Shown here: one piece after another, positions 30,230 through 41,865 of the stretch
Layout of the letters: each line of letters opens with the position of its first letter
Numbering within the stretch: position 1 is the stretch's first letter
Assembly: GCA_008729055.1 (NCBI GenBank)
Contig: SDUX01000004.1
Span: 3,474,172 to 3,538,171 of the forward strand
Length of the DNA stretch: 64,000 bases
Reading direction: 5' to 3'
Origin: Pyropia haitanensis
Taxonomy: Eukaryota; Rhodophyta; Bangiophyceae; Bangiales; Bangiaceae
Position numbers and translations under genes: made by a program
The notes under the pieces: generated by a model
The model's input: the letters and a program-made list of their open reading frames with translations, nothing else
Database searches by the model: none
Told to the model about the DNA's origin: nothing

Positions 30230-30965
30230 GGGGGGCCGGGAGGGGGGGGGGGGGGGGGGGGGGGGGCGGCTTGCGACGGCGCCCGCCGTACAGGCGCACA
30301 CAATGGCGACCCGCCCGGCCGGGTGGTCACCTCGTTTCTCTGTTTTTGGGGCGAGCGGGCGGGTGCGGTGGATGTGGGGCACTCGTGGGTGGTGGGGGGG
30401 AACGGCGGTCGCCTGGCGGCGTCGTCCTTTCCGCGGCGGCGCGTTGGCGGCTGGTGGCTTACTGGGAGGGGGGGGGGGGGGGGGGAGCGGCCGCCGCCGC
30501 GGCCATGGGGCCGCCCAGCAGTTGCCTGCTGCGGAAGAGGGCGGCGCCGCGGGTCCGTGCGCGTGGGCGGTGCGCCTGGGCGACGGCGGGGGGCGAGCGC
30601 GTAGGCGGGGGGCGCAGCCCGGGTGGGGTGGGCGTCGTGTGGTCGCGCCGGTAGGGGCTAGAGGGGCGGTGCAAGCCGCAGCCGCACCGCGGGGGCGGGT
30701 GACGCCCACGCGCGACGCGCTGGGGGGGCCGCGCAGCGCCGGTGTGGGGCCCCGACGCGACAATGGGGTCCGGGCGCAGCGATGGCCGCGGCGGCCGGCC
30801 GCCGGTGGCGAACAGCCGAGACAGCCGCGTGCGTCTCAAAATGGCGTTTGCGGTATTGCTGTTTACGGATCGTGGAGCGCCCACCGCACGACGCGCACGC
30901 CACGAGCAGGGCCGCACCGAGCGAGGGTGACGCCTCAAGAAACCCAAGCACCCCCCCCCCTCCCC
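30230..30965. other. Intergenic region between convergent carrier and STT3 genes
   Basis: Contains a G homopolymer of about 25 bases directly after the carrier stop (30242-30266) and another G-run near 30468-30485. No gene supported. Confidence 0.6.
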
Positions 30966-33537
30966 CTACATCCATCCCAAGTCGTCGGGCTTCTTCACCC
31001 TGTACAGCCGCACAATCCAGTTCTCGGACGTGAACGCCTCCTCAAAGTACTTGAGCTTGATGCCCTTGACGCCGACCACCGTGTTGCGGACACGGTCGTA
31101 CCCCGCCGGCTGGCCCGCAACCGTCGACATCTCATCAAAGCGGTAGTAGCACAGCTTGTAGAGCAGGGACTTTTTCAGCGCCTTGCCCGCACGGTCGTCT
31201 ACCACGTAGGACCCCTGCGTGGACAGGTAGTCCTTCTCGTGCACAGACGGGTCCACCGAGCCGGGGATCCGCACCATCCACAGGAACTTGTTGATGTCGT
31301 CGGACGAGTAGCCAACGACACCCCCAAAAATGACGAGCACGTAGTCCACGTCCAGCTTGCGCGCAATCGCGTACGCCTGCGGCTCGGGCGCGTTCATCGC
31401 GCGACCAACCGTTGCGATGTGGCTATTGTTCCACGTGTTGTTGTCCACGATGGTCGTCCGGTTGGCCATCCCCGACAGCTGATACCCGTAATCCCACCAG
31501 CTCATCACCTTGGCGTCTTCCGGCGTGTTTTGACGCAGCCAATAGTACGCCTCGCGGTAGTCGTCAAAGAAGATGCGCTCCCCGTCGCGGCCACGCGCGC
31601 TGAGGACGACGGATGGGGACGAGTACGCCTCCGACGTCACCCACACGCAGTGACGCACGTACAGCACCAGCAGCACGAGGGTGCCCAGGACCATGATCGC
31701 CGCCACGTCCCGCCGGTGGGTGGGCGGCACCGAGCTAGAAGACGAAACTGGCGGGCTGGACGAGCGCGAACTGCTATCCTCTGCAGCCCGCCGCCGGCGG
31801 GCTTGGGCAGACGCAGGCTTGGAGCGCCTACCGCCAGCCGCTGTCGTGGACGCCGCGTTTGACGACGAGGACGGCGCGGCGCCCCCGCGGTGGCGCAGCC
31901 CAGACGGCGGCGACGTGGCAGACGAGGCAGCCGACTCGGCGCCCGCAACGTCTTCCTCCGCTGCAGCGCGGGTCGGCGAACACGACGCGATCGCGGCGAC
32001 GGCCTCTGCCGGCGGCGCCCGCAGCACGCGCATGTAGGTTGACAGCGTGGACGACACGCCAATGGCCGACAGGATCGCCGCAACGGGCGCCAGCACCAGC
32101 ATCAGCCGCACCATCACGCCAGAAAAGTAGATGGCAAACGCGCCGTACACAATGATGAAGATGTTCTCGTCCGTTGGGTTGCGGAAGCAAAAGTAGAGGC
32201 CGACGGGGGTGAGGAAGGTGAGCGCGTGAAGGTCAAAGAAGTACGAGCCCCACGAGGTCGGCTGGTGCTCCGACACCGACGCGATGATGGGGATGTTCTT
32301 GCTCGCGTACGTCGGGTCTAGCAACGAGTAGAACCGCCCCGTCCACGGGCCAATGTAGCCCGTGACGGTGCCAAAGAAGGCGGCCACCCCCGCGATGGTC
32401 AGGGCGGTCAGCACGAGCAGGCGCCCGACGGCGCGGAAGACGCGCTCAGACGTGAAGCTCCGCACCCACCCGACCGCCGCGTACAAGTTGATGAGCCCAA
32501 ACACGCCAAACGCGCCGAGGTGCTCAGAGCTCTGGACGGCGTTGAAGCCCACAAAGCGGATTTGCATGGACAGGAGGGTGCCGAGAACGTAAAACGTGTT
32601 GTACGCAATGTACAGGCGTCGGGAGTAGCGCCCCGCCGCGAGCATGACCAGCACGTACACGGGCACCAGGTTGATGATGAAGATGTAGCCGCCCCAGGCG
32701 GCGACCATGTACAGATACGACAGCGTGGCTGCCAGAGAAGCCAGCAGGGAACCCGTCTTGACGGCCCGAACAAACAGCCAAAAGGTCACCAGCAGCGCCG
32801 TAATCGCCACCCCCTCGTTGTCGTACGAGCCCGCCACGGAGCGGGAGATGTAGCCAGGGACAATGGAGATAAAGACGGCGGCCAGCAGACCCGCCGACGT
32901 GTCCGCCACCGACTGCGTCAGCGCATACGCGGCAAGGGCGGTGAGGCCCGAGAAGAAAGGCGCCGTCAGCACGCACACGTCCCGGATGTCCACGTTGAAG
33001 CCAAACGCGTGGAGGGCGTGGTACATCGTCGCCGCCGTGTACATGATCCCCGGGTACACCGTCCCGCCGACGATGCGGCCCAGGGGGTACCAGGAGCGCC
33101 CATCAAACCAGTTCCAAAAGTCGTACGAGCCCCGCTCAACGAGTACCCTGCGTCGCAAAAATAGTGAAAAAGGGCCAAGGGGGACACAACGCGCACAAAG
33201 ACGGCAGCGCCCGGGTCAGCATCCGTCCAGACCAACCCCTGCCGAGGCGCAGACACACCCAGCGCGTCAGAGAACCCCCCTACGCGGCAGCCGGCGTAGG
33301 GGCCACCACCCCGACGGAACCCGACCGAGTGCCGGGGCGCCGCGGCGGCGGCGGGTGGCGGCGCCGCACGTACCTCGTCGCCCGAAAGTTGAACCACGGA
33401 TCAAACTCGTGGATGATGCTCTCGTAGCGGAGCACCGAGAAGAGGCGGGTGCAAAACGCAACGCCGCAGATGAGGCCAAGGATGAGCGTCCGCAGCAGCA
33501 CCTCCTGCTGTCCCGTACTCGGCATTCGCAGGCCCAT
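30966..33537 (-). CDS. STT3: Dolichyl-diphosphooligosaccharide-protein glycosyltransferase catalytic subunit STT3
   Basis: Two exons, 33537-33374 and 33147-30966, are split by a 226-nt intron (donor GTACGT, acceptor GACGCAG). The intron interrupts the Arg codon of FNFRATR, and joining gives 781 aa. STT3 is the catalytic subunit of the ER oligosaccharyltransferase that moves the lipid-linked glycan to Asn in N-x-S/T. Hallmarks are visible: EFDPWFNFR with D46 as the metal/catalytic acid, SVAGSYDNEGVAI in the luminal loop, SVSEHQPTSWG (the loop-5 SVSE motif), WWDYGYQ at about residue 604, DNNTWNN, and DINKFLWMVRI. Multiple transmembrane helices lie between. An approximately 100-residue Ser/Ala/Arg low-complexity insertion sits at residues 430-530, before the last helix. 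Length is otherwise normal for the family. It is convergent with the mitochondrial carrier gene. The identification is very secure. Confidence 0.97.
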
Positions 33538-33572
33538 CGTGGGGGCCCGCCCACGGCGCAGCCGCGGCCGCA

Positions 33573-33573
<1 letters not shown>

Positions 33574-33659
<86 letters not shown>
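33574..33659. repeat. (GGC)n trinucleotide microsatellite upstream of STT3
   Basis: About 28 pure GGC triplets lie only 37 bp upstream of the STT3 start codon, reading (GCC)n on the coding strand. It therefore lies in the 5' UTR or core promoter, where it could form stable RNA or DNA secondary structure. Confidence 0.95.
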
Positions 33660-33661
<2 letters not shown>

Positions 33662-34759
33662 CGACGGCCGACGGCAGGCCCCCGGCGCAGCACGCCACGA
33701 CCACGAGCGGCGGTCAAAGAGCAAGGGGGGGGAGGGAGAGGAGGGCGTGAACCCGCAGCGCCGTCGACGGCGGCCGTGCTACCTCCCCGAGTCGGGGGCG
33801 CAGCACTCGCCGACGGCGCGCGCACCGGATGGGCGGGCGATAACACCGCCACGACCAAGTGGTCGGCGGCAGCGGGAAGCCCTCTGGGCGGATCCGGCCA
33901 GTGGCAGCACGATCAAGGCGTGCGCTTGAGCCGGGCTCACGCTTCAAAACGTGACGCTCTTGACAATGCAATACGGCAATAGGTGATCAATGTAATTGCA
34001 TCATCAGGGACAACGCACCCCTTTGATGCCTGGTGCGCCGGTGCGCAGTGCGCGTGTCGACGTCGTCGCTCCCGGCCGTCCAGTCCATCGCCTCCCCGTT
34101 GCACCCCCCCCCATCCGCCGCCCCCCTCGCCCCCCCCCTCCACCTCCACCCCATGCCGCCTACCCCCGCCCAAACCCCATCCCTCCCATCCCCACCCTCA
34201 GCACGCCCCGCCTGCCCCCACCGCCGCCGACCCGCCAGTACAATGGCGGGGGGGGACGGCCGCGCGCCGCGGCGGGCGCCCGGCCGCACCGCGCGGCGGG
34301 CTCCACCGCCCCATCCCCGCCCCGCCGCCGCCGTCGCTGCCGGCGACATGGGCGGTGGCGGCGGCGGTTGTGGGTGGCGTGGCGGCGATGGCGCTGTTGG
34401 CGGCGGCGGTGGCGGCGGCGGCGGTGGCTGTGGCGGTGGCGGGGGGGGGGAAGAAGCGCCGCCGCCGCCGCCGCCGCGCGCGTGTCGGTGACGGCGGTGG
34501 GGACGCCCAAAGGGTGGCGGTGACCGCGACGCCAGCCGCCAGTGGGCAGGTAGTGGGCAGGGGAGGAGGCGTGTGGGCGGTCGAGCCGCGCCCCTGCCGG
34601 CGCCTCCCCCAGCGGTAGCGGCACCACGGGCGGCGGCGGTGACGGCGGCCGCGGTGGCCGCGGCGGCGGCGGCCGCCGCCGCCGCCCACGGCCGCCGTCG
34701 TCGCGGTCGGCACGGCCGCCCGCGGCGCTCGACGATGGGCGGGAGCGTGCCGACGGCCG

Positions 34760-34796
<37 letters not shown>

Positions 34797-37134
34797 GGCG
34801 GCCGCGGGGCGGTCCCCGCCACTGGCTGGCGCGTCGACGGCGGCGGCGGCGCCGCCGCCGCCGCCGCGGGGCGCCGCGCCGCCCCGCGCCATGGCGGCGG
34901 CGGCGGCGGCGACGCCGACGGTGCCGACGCCGACGCGGGCGGCGGCGGTGCGGCCGTTGCCGCCGCCGACGGTGCCGCCGACGCGGCCGACGCGGCCGAC
35001 GCGGCCGGGCACGGCGCGTGCTGCCGCGGGCGGCGGCGGCGCGGGCCGGCAGGGGGTGCCGCGCGTGCATGCGTGGTGGTGGACAGCGGGGGGGGGCGGC
35101 GCAACGGCATTGACGAGCCCTGCGGCCCTGTCTAGGGTGTGACGCGACACGCATGGACCGACCACCGCCTCTGGCCATGAAGCAGCGTGTCCGTCCGCGC
35201 TGGCTTGGATTGGTGTCGCTGCACCGCCCGTGTCCGTCGGTGTCCCCCGCTCCCCCTCCATCCCCTTCCCAAGACCTTCTTCAAGACCGCCCCCCCCCCG
35301 TCGCGCCCCTCGTTTCCATGGTCAGCACCGTCCTCGGCACCGCGTCGGCCGGCACTGCCGTCTTTGAGATGAGCCTGGCGCTGCCGCCGCCCGCGGCCAC
35401 CCGTCCCTCCTCGGCCGCCGCCGTTTGGGGCGTCCTCGGGGGGCCTCGGCGGCGGCGGCGCCGCGTCGTTTGGGGCGCTCCGCTGCTGGGGCCACGCCGC
35501 GGGGCTCCACCCGCGCGCGTCGTTCTTGCGGTTGCCGTGGCTGCTTGACGCGCTGTCGTCGGGGGGGGGGGGGGGGCGGGCAGGGCGCCGGCGCGGCACG
35601 GGTGGCAGAGATGAGGCCAACTATAGGGCGGTGGCGGCGGAGCCGCGGCTGCCCGCTGGTGCAGGCGGATTCGTCGACGCCCCGCGCCCCCCTCGCCTCC
35701 TTTGTCCACCTCCCACTCTGGACGCGCTCCCGCCAACCACGCCCCGCGGCAGCAACTGCTGGAGAGAGGGGCGGACGACGGGCGGGGCGCCCACCGACCC
35801 CCCGGCTGGTCAGCGTCATCGACGCCCCCAGCCGGCGCTGCCGCAGCTGCTGCCGCCGCCGCCGCGACGGCCGTCACCCGCCACGGTGGCCGTCCAGGCG
35901 GCAACGCCGGGACGCCCGGCGGCTGCGGTGCGGCGGGGACGTACGGCGGCCGCCGCCGACGGTCACCGCCGCCCGCCGGGGGGGGGGTGCCCCCAGCTGC
36001 AGGGGCGCCGCCGCCAGCGCACCCCGTGCGGGCCGCGCGTCCCCCCTGCCCCTGGGCGGCGATGGGGAGGGGTGGCGGCGGCCGCCTTTCCCAGTGGATA
36101 CTGCCGGTGAGTTTGACGGCGGCAGCGGCGGCGGCGGCAACGTCGCCTGCGGCCACCGCGAGCGGCGCCGACCGCCGCCGCCGGGCGGAGGCGCGTCCGT
36201 CTGGGCGCGCCCGCGGCGGCTGCCGCCGCCGCCGCCCCCGCCGAGCCGGCGCTCCCTGCCGTCGGACCGGGCGGTCCAGCCGCACCCGCGCCGCCCACGG
36301 GTCGACGCGGCCGCCACGGCCGCAGCGGGTCCGCCGTCGGTTGCGGCGGCCGCGGCGGGTGGCGCGGCGTCGCGGATGACCCGCGCCACGGCGTGGCGGG
36401 CCCACGCTGGCAGCTGCGCAACGGGGGCCGCCTCCCCACAAGAGGGTCCCCCGCTGGCGCGGGCGCCCCGCTGGCATCCTGGCCAGCATAGGATCCGCCC
36501 CGGTCAGCGCAGGACCCACCAGCACAGGATAGCGCACAATCGACCGCCGCGTCTCTGGCGGAGGGGCGTGTGCAGCACATTGTGACCCGCGGCGTGGCGC
36601 CTGAGCCAGCGGACGCTGCCAGCGCCCTACCCGCTTGCTGCGTGCCCCAACAGACTGTTAGGGGACGGTGGTATCATACCTGGTGCGGCGTGGCCCTGGG
36701 GACACCGCCTCCGTGGGGCCGCGCCTGGGCCAGGTGCGTGCCCGCCGTGGCGTCGCTCACGGCCCGGCAGGCTCCCTTGGGCGGAACAGCGCCGCGGGGG
36801 CGCCTGCTGCCACATATTTGGCGGGCAGCCGCTGCCCCCCCCGACGCGGGATGCGTACCGCGGCCACCCGCACTCTACATTACCTGCGTGCATCGACTGC
36901 ACCAGTCGCACATTGCCGCGGCGGCCCATCATTCGTGCCGCCCATCAGCGGAGGACCTCGCCGCGTCCACCCGCCGCCAGTGTCGCGCCGCTGGCGCCCC
37001 CTTCCCGTGGCTGCGCCTGCTCCGTCTGTCATCGTCGGTGTATCTCCGCTTCCCGCGGCGTCTTTCGCGGACGTCGTGCCGTCCGTAAGGCTGCCGTCGG
37101 CAGCTGGTCGGGCGGCGCGCCCTCCCAGTACACC
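33660..37134. other. GC-rich region between STT3 and paralogue B; only weak gene candidates
   Basis: No gene is firmly supported in 3.5 kb. Two hints: a plus-strand segment at about 34340-34470 encodes a hydrophobic helix (WAVAAAVVGGVAAMALLAAAV...) followed by KKRRRRRRR, typical of a single-pass membrane protein, but it lacks an in-frame ATG. The second is a short plus-strand frame from ATG 35318 after a pyrimidine-rich leader, listed separately. GGC runs occur near 34760-34798. From about 36500 the sequence is more balanced and leads into paralogue B. Confidence 0.4.
35318..35548 (+). CDS. Weak candidate: hypothetical short protein, possibly frameshifted
   Basis: ATG 35318 follows a pyrimidine-rich leader like those of the firm genes here. 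The first 40 residues (MVSTVLGTASAGTAVFEMSL...) look less repetitive than neighbouring artefact frames. The annotated frame stops at 35548. If one G of the run at 35438-35443 were absent, translation would continue in a frame that reads GALRCWGHAAGLHPRASFLR, more protein-like than the present ending. No family recognised. Confidence 0.2.
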   Translation: MVSTVLGTASAGTAVFEMSLALPPPAATRPSSAAAVWGVLGGPRRRRRRVVWGAPLLGPRRGAPPARVVLAVAVAA

Positions 37135-39357
37135 ATGCGCGGCCGTCCTGGGCCGCGCCTGGTCACCTCGGCGGCGGTGGTGGCCGCGACAGCCGCCGCG
37201 GTGGTGGTGGCGGCGGCGGTGGCGGCGCCCCGCCCCAGCTCGACCGCCCTCGCCGCGCGCGCGGCGGGTCCAGTGATCATCCCCTTCCCCGCCCCACCGG
37301 CAGGAGAGTCCAGAGGCCGCCTCCACACCCTGCCCGCTTTGCAGTGTCGGTTGCACCCTGCCACGCCGGACGGGGTCTCCCCAGACCCCGACGCGGTTGT
37401 CAACCCCTATGGAAGGGGCGGCACGGGGTGGGTGCTGCAGGCCAACACGACAACCCCCGCCGTGGTTATTCCGTATGGTGCCGGCACGTGCGCGACGCCA
37501 CTGGACGACGCGCTTCAGCTCGAGTACCTGGAGGCGCCCCGAGCGATGGCCCTGGAGTGGCCCGTTTCTGCCAGCCCCAACGTGACCACCGGCGGCGTGC
37601 CGGGCGCCGAGTTTGAATGGGCGGGCAACGGCGTTCCAGTACGCATGAACATGGTGGCGTTATTGGACAAGGGCCCCGATGGGATGGTTTTGGGGGAGTA
37701 CTTTCGAAGCCACCCGTGCGCATCTGCCAAGCAGCACCCAGGCTTGGTGTGTGCGGACGAGGTTGCCCGCCTGCTGACGGTACAGCGCAACCAGAGAGAG
37801 GGCGATGTGCTGCGCCACCGCGGACTCTACGATGTGCTTAGCGTATCGCGGTTGTCAAGTGGCGTCGTGCTCAACAAAGCAGGGAATATGGTGGCCGCAC
37901 ATGACATTTTGACAAGCTCGTTGGAGAACCACAGCTCTGTCGTCGTGATGTACACCACCCGCGACAACCACACGCGACCAGTGCTTGTAGGAGAGGCGGC
38001 GCTGCTATCGTTGGGCCGAGGGATCATGGCGGACGCGTCGTGGCTGGGCGCTTCCTTCCCAGGCACCATCCACGCCTATGTGGTGCAAGACGTGTACGGG
38101 TACGACTCTCGGCTGCGCACAGCGACCTGGTCCCTGCGCCAGGACAACGAGACCACCAGCTCTTCCTCCCGCTGGCTGTCCGACATAGCGTCTGTCCTGT
38201 GTCTGTCCCCCTCTTCGTCATTTGTCGCTGATAGCAGCCTGTGCGACGGGGTGAAGGAGCCGCCGCTTTCCAGGCCTTCCTCTCTCCGAGCGGGGGGGCG
38301 CCCGGTCAAGAACTCTGTTGGTGTTGGCGGCGGGCACCGTCTGGGAAGCGTCGAGCTGTCCACCTATTGGGTACTCGATTGGCCCGTGCAGCAAGTGTCA
38401 GCGCCGGCCTGTCCCTCGTTTGAGAACATCGACAACACGACACTACTACGGCAGCCCATATGGCTACTGGGGCGCGGCAGCGGGGAACTACACACAAACG
38501 GGCCGGGAGACAGGGAGACAGAGATGGCGCTACTCCGAAACCTGTCGTCCTGCGCCTTCAACGGCACGCGGTGGGACCTGTCCCCCTATTCAGGTCCCGC
38601 ACAGGAAGTCGCTGATCTGACTGTAGAGCTTTCCCAGCGCTTCCGCCGGGACCTCTTCCGGGTGGGACCTCCGGTCGATCCCGTCTCCGACACCGGCCTC
38701 ATCCTAGCCGTGCTTGTGGTGGTGCCCGAGGCCATGGCGGTGCTGTTGCTGCTGCTGCGGCGGCGCCGCCTATCGCAACGCATGTTCCGTTGGCGCTGGA
38801 GGGCCGGGTTGTCGGCGGCGCTCGTTGTCGTGGCGGGCGCCGTCGTACTGGTAGGCGTTGGCTATCTGGACCGCCAAGAGCAAGAGGGCCATGCGTGGCG
38901 CGCTGCCACTGTGCGTGTTGCCTTACACACCGCCGTCAACACGACGGAGCAGAAGTACACGCACCCCGATAAGATCGACTATCGTGGCCGCTTGACGTGG
39001 TATCAAGAAAGCCTCTTTGTCGTCGCCCGCTCCGGCTACCGCCCGCACGTAACTCGGCGGCTGTTCGTGGGCTCCGTCGTTGCCTATGCCGTGCTGGTGG
39101 TGGCAGTGCTGGTGCGGTCGGTAGTGACGTGGTGGCAGCGCCGGCGACGCCCCGACAACGACGAAGACAGCCGCGCGGTGGACGCCACTCCCGTCCCGCC
39201 CTCGGGCGCGCTGCGGACGCGGGCATGCACTGCCGCCCCACGGGCTTTAGGAGAGGGAGACCTCATGGCCGACGACAGTGATGGCGGCGGCGGCCGCGGT
39301 GGTCACGGCAGCGGCGGCCATGTCGATAATGGCGGCCACTGGTCGTTGGTTGTGTAA
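37135..39357 (+). CDS. Uncharacterised multi-pass membrane glycoprotein, paralogue B
   Basis: A 740-aa protein. ATG 37135 (context CACCATGC) is chosen because it starts a signal peptide (RLVTSAAVVAATAAAVVVAAAVAA); the open frame further upstream lacks such features. The luminal or extracellular region of about 500 residues has normal composition, many N-glycosylation sequons (for example NTTT, NVTT, NHSS, NHTR, NETT, NTTL, NLSS, NGTR) and scattered cysteines. Three hydrophobic segments follow: ILAVLVVVPEAMAVLLLLL, LSAALVVVAGAVVLVGVGY and LFVGSVVAYAVLVVAVLV. A short basic/acidic cytoplasmic tail closes the protein. It shares DWP-x-x-Q, the first helix and the ES...ARxGY motif with the partial gene at 3-1139. 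No known domain recognised. The topology suggests a cell-surface or endomembrane glycoprotein, and STT3 in the same window would modify its sequons. Confidence 0.8.
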   Translation: MRGRPGPRLVTSAAVVAATAAAVVVAAAVAAPRPSSTALAARAAGPVIIPFPAPPAGESRGRLHTLPALQCRLHPATPDGVSPDPDAVVNPYGRGGTGWVLQANTTTPAVVIPYGAGTCATPLDDALQLEYLEAPRAMALEWPVSASPNVTTGGVPGAEFEWAGNGVPVRMNMVALLDKGPDGMVLGEYFRSHPCASAKQHPGLVCADEVARLLTVQRNQREGDVLRHRGLYDVLSVSRLSSGVVLNKAGNMVAAHDILTSSLENHSSVVVMYTTRDNHTRPVLVGEAALLSLGRGIMADASWLGASFPGTIHAYVVQDVYGYDSRLRTATWSLRQDNETTSSSSRWLSDIASVLCLSPSSSFVADSSLCDGVKEPPLSRPSSLRAGGRPVKNSVGVGGGHRLGSVELSTYWVLDWPVQQVSAPACPSFENIDNTTLLRQPIWLLGRGSGELHTNGPGDRETEMALLRNLSSCAFNGTRWDLSPYSGPAQEVADLTVELSQRFRRDLFRVGPPVDPVSDTGLILAVLVVVPEAMAVLLLLLRRRRLSQRMFRWRWRAGLSAALVVVAGAVVLVGVGYLDRQEQEGHAWRAATVRVALHTAVNTTEQKYTHPDKIDYRGRLTWYQESLFVVARSGYRPHVTRRLFVGSVVAYAVLVVAVLVRSVVTWWQRRRRPDNDEDSRAVDATPVPPSGALRTRACTAAPRALGEGDLMADDSDGGGGRGGHGSGGHVDNGGHWSLVV

Positions 39358-41865
39358 GTGTGCGCACCCACCGGACGTGCTTTGAACAGGGAGTGAGGGG
39401 CTGGTCGAGTGATTGAGGCTTGCCCTCTTCCCCCCTGCCGCAAGTCGCAGCACTCTCTCTTGGAGGATCCAGCAAAACAACCGAGACCGTACCTAACTCT
39501 CACGCCATCCACCCGTCGGGGTTGGCGTGTCCTCGACCAGCACCGACGACCAGCCATGGGAGGGTACACCCCGCCGACGCACCCTCGGCCGTGTCATCAC
39601 CACCCGCATGAAGCCGGCAGGGCGCCGTCGCCGCTGCCGTCGCCGCCGCCACCGCCGCTGTCGCTGCAGCCGCCGCCGCCGCCGCCATCTCTGCCTTGGC
39701 GTCGGCGCCGCCCACCGTACCGGTACCGCCATGACCGCTGCCGCCGCCTTGGCCGCCTCTCCGCCGCCCCCACGGTACAGCCATCACCCCCACCGGCACG
39801 GTTGTGTCCCCGGCACCATCCGCTGCCGGCGGGGCACCGCCCACAGCCGCCAACCACCCAGGGAGCATCCCCGTGCACGCGGCGCACCAGCGCGCCGCTT
39901 GCCGCGACGGCAGCACCGCACCGAGCGTCGCGTCGGTCGGGAGGTCCATGCCGTCGGGCGCCTTCCCTGCGTACGGCCGGGGGGGAGGGGGGGAGGCGGG
40001 GGGAAGGAGCGCCACCGCCGTCCGCACCCGCCATTGGCGTCGCGACGAGTCGGCGCGGCCGTGTCCCCGTGGCCTCAACCCCGCTTGCGAAAGGGGGCGG
40101 GGGGGGGTGCACAGGGTCCGCCAGCCCGCCCAAACATTGGCCGTCCTCACAACCCGCACCGCCGCCGACGCGACCGCCGCTACCGCCACCGCGGCCGCAC
40201 CCCACCGGTGGGGACGCCCCCCCAAACGGCGACGGGCGTTGCCCAGCGTAGAGACCAGACCGCCGTCGGGTGTGCAAGAGGGAGAGGGGGGTGCGCGAAA
40301 GCGGGGGGGGGGGGGGGGTGGAGGCGGCCGTGCCGAGGCGGGCGGCCCGCCCCCACCCGGCAGCGGCAACACGGACAAGGTGGAGTTTGTTCTCTTCTTG
40401 GGCGGTGGTCACCCTTGGCGATAACTCGATGCGGCAGCTGTGGCGGCGGCGACGACGCTACCTGGGCTGCCGCCGCCCCGACCACGCCCCGCCGCTGCCT
40501 CTATCAGCGCTGGCTGCGGCCGCCGCCACGCCGCGCGCCATCACTCCCCAGAGCGCCTGTCCCCTGTTGTGGCGTCCCCGAGCGCGGCCGCGCATCCCCA
40601 GCGGGTGTGCCATGGCAGCCGCGCCGGGTGGCGCCACCCCCCCGTGCGGGTGCACGCGGCGACACGCGCAGGCTGGTGCGGCGCATCACCTGGCCGCCCC
40701 CCCCCCCCCCGCGAGCCCAGGTCCACCCACCCCGAGCCGCCGCGGGCCGGCCGGGACAGCGGGAGCGCAGGACGCAGCGGACAGGCGGACGCCGCCACGG
40801 GCGGCGGGGCGGCTGGCCGCGGCGGCAGCAGCGGCGGCGGGCGTGGCCGCGTCCGCCGCCGCTGCGGTGGCGCGTGCCCGTGGCGGCGCCGGCAGCGTCG
40901 GCCGCCGGCGGTGGCGGCGGTGGCGGCGGTGGCGGCGGTGGCGGCGGTGGCGGCAGCGGCGGCGGTGGCGGCGGTGGCGGCAGCGGCGGCGGCGACAGCA
41001 GCAGTGACGGCCTACCCCTCCCTCGGCGGCACACGTGCCCACCGGCAACGGCAGTGGGACGCCGCCGCCAGACCGGCGGCGACGACGGGTGCACGGATGA
41101 CCGCGGCGGCGGGGGGGGCGGCGCGGCACCCGCCGGGGCGGTTGCCCACCCACGCGGGCCGACGCGGCGGCGGCCGCCGTGGCGGTCGCCGCCGCCGCCG
41201 CCGCCGCCACCGGCCGCCGGCGCGTGGCGGCCGCGCCGCGCGCGGCGGTGTGCGCTACCGCCGCCGCCCCACTGGCCAAGGCGCGCCGCCGTCGCCGCCG
41301 CCGCGTCGGCGCGCCTGGACACCGCGGTCGCGGTCGGCGCGCGACGGGCGGCGGGCCGCGGGCGGCCGCCCGTGGTGTCGACGACACGCGGCGGGGGTGC
41401 GCTCGCCGTCGTTGTCGACGCCGTGGCGGCGGCGGCGGCGGCGGCGGCGGGCGAGGGCGTGGGGGAAGCCTTTGCTTGCATCGCTGTCGCGGCGGCGGCC
41501 GCATGGGAGCGGGGGGGGGTGGGGGAAGAGGGAAGACGGAGGACGGCGGGGCGCGGCGATCGGTCCCTGCGCTCCGCAGCCGAGACGTACAGAGAGTCCG
41601 CAGAACGCTATATCAAGAGGACATTTTCACAAACGTGCTTTCAGTGTCATCGCAATTTGGGCGGCGGCGGCGCCACTGCGCCCACACTGTAATGGTCCCA
41701 CTCCCCGACGGCGCGTCGGACTGATCCGTGTGCTGCCGCCGTCGTCCCGGTGACCATCACGCGCCCCATTGCCCCGCTGACCCCGCTCTCCCCGCCCCCC
41801 ACCCCATCGGCAGCTGCGGTCGTGGCTGCTTGTTTTTTTTTTCCCCTTCCCCGCCTGTCACCAAC
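39358..41865. other. GC-rich intergenic region upstream of eEF1B
   Basis: Contains GGC/GCC tracts (about 40900-41000) and G-runs. A minus-strand frame at 39500-40378 (292 aa) ends in a stretch with near-normal composition (DGMDLPTDATLGAVLPSRQ) and could be part of a gene, but neither start nor frame continuity is convincing. CTATATC near 41608 could be the eEF1B TATA element. The last 25 bases before 41866 are almost pure pyrimidine. Confidence 0.4.

Noticed and set aside
33987..35261. 424-codon minus-strand frame upstream of STT3
   Set aside because: Poly-Pro/Gly/Ala only; both strands open; no start or domain evidence.
36913..37134. N-terminal extension of paralogue B from the first open codon
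   Set aside because: The extension is Arg/Pro-rich with no signal, whereas ATG 37135 starts a clear signal peptide in good context.
39527..41692. 721-codon plus-strand frame before eEF1B
   Set aside because: Composition artefact across GGC tracts; overlapping frames on the other strand are equally open.
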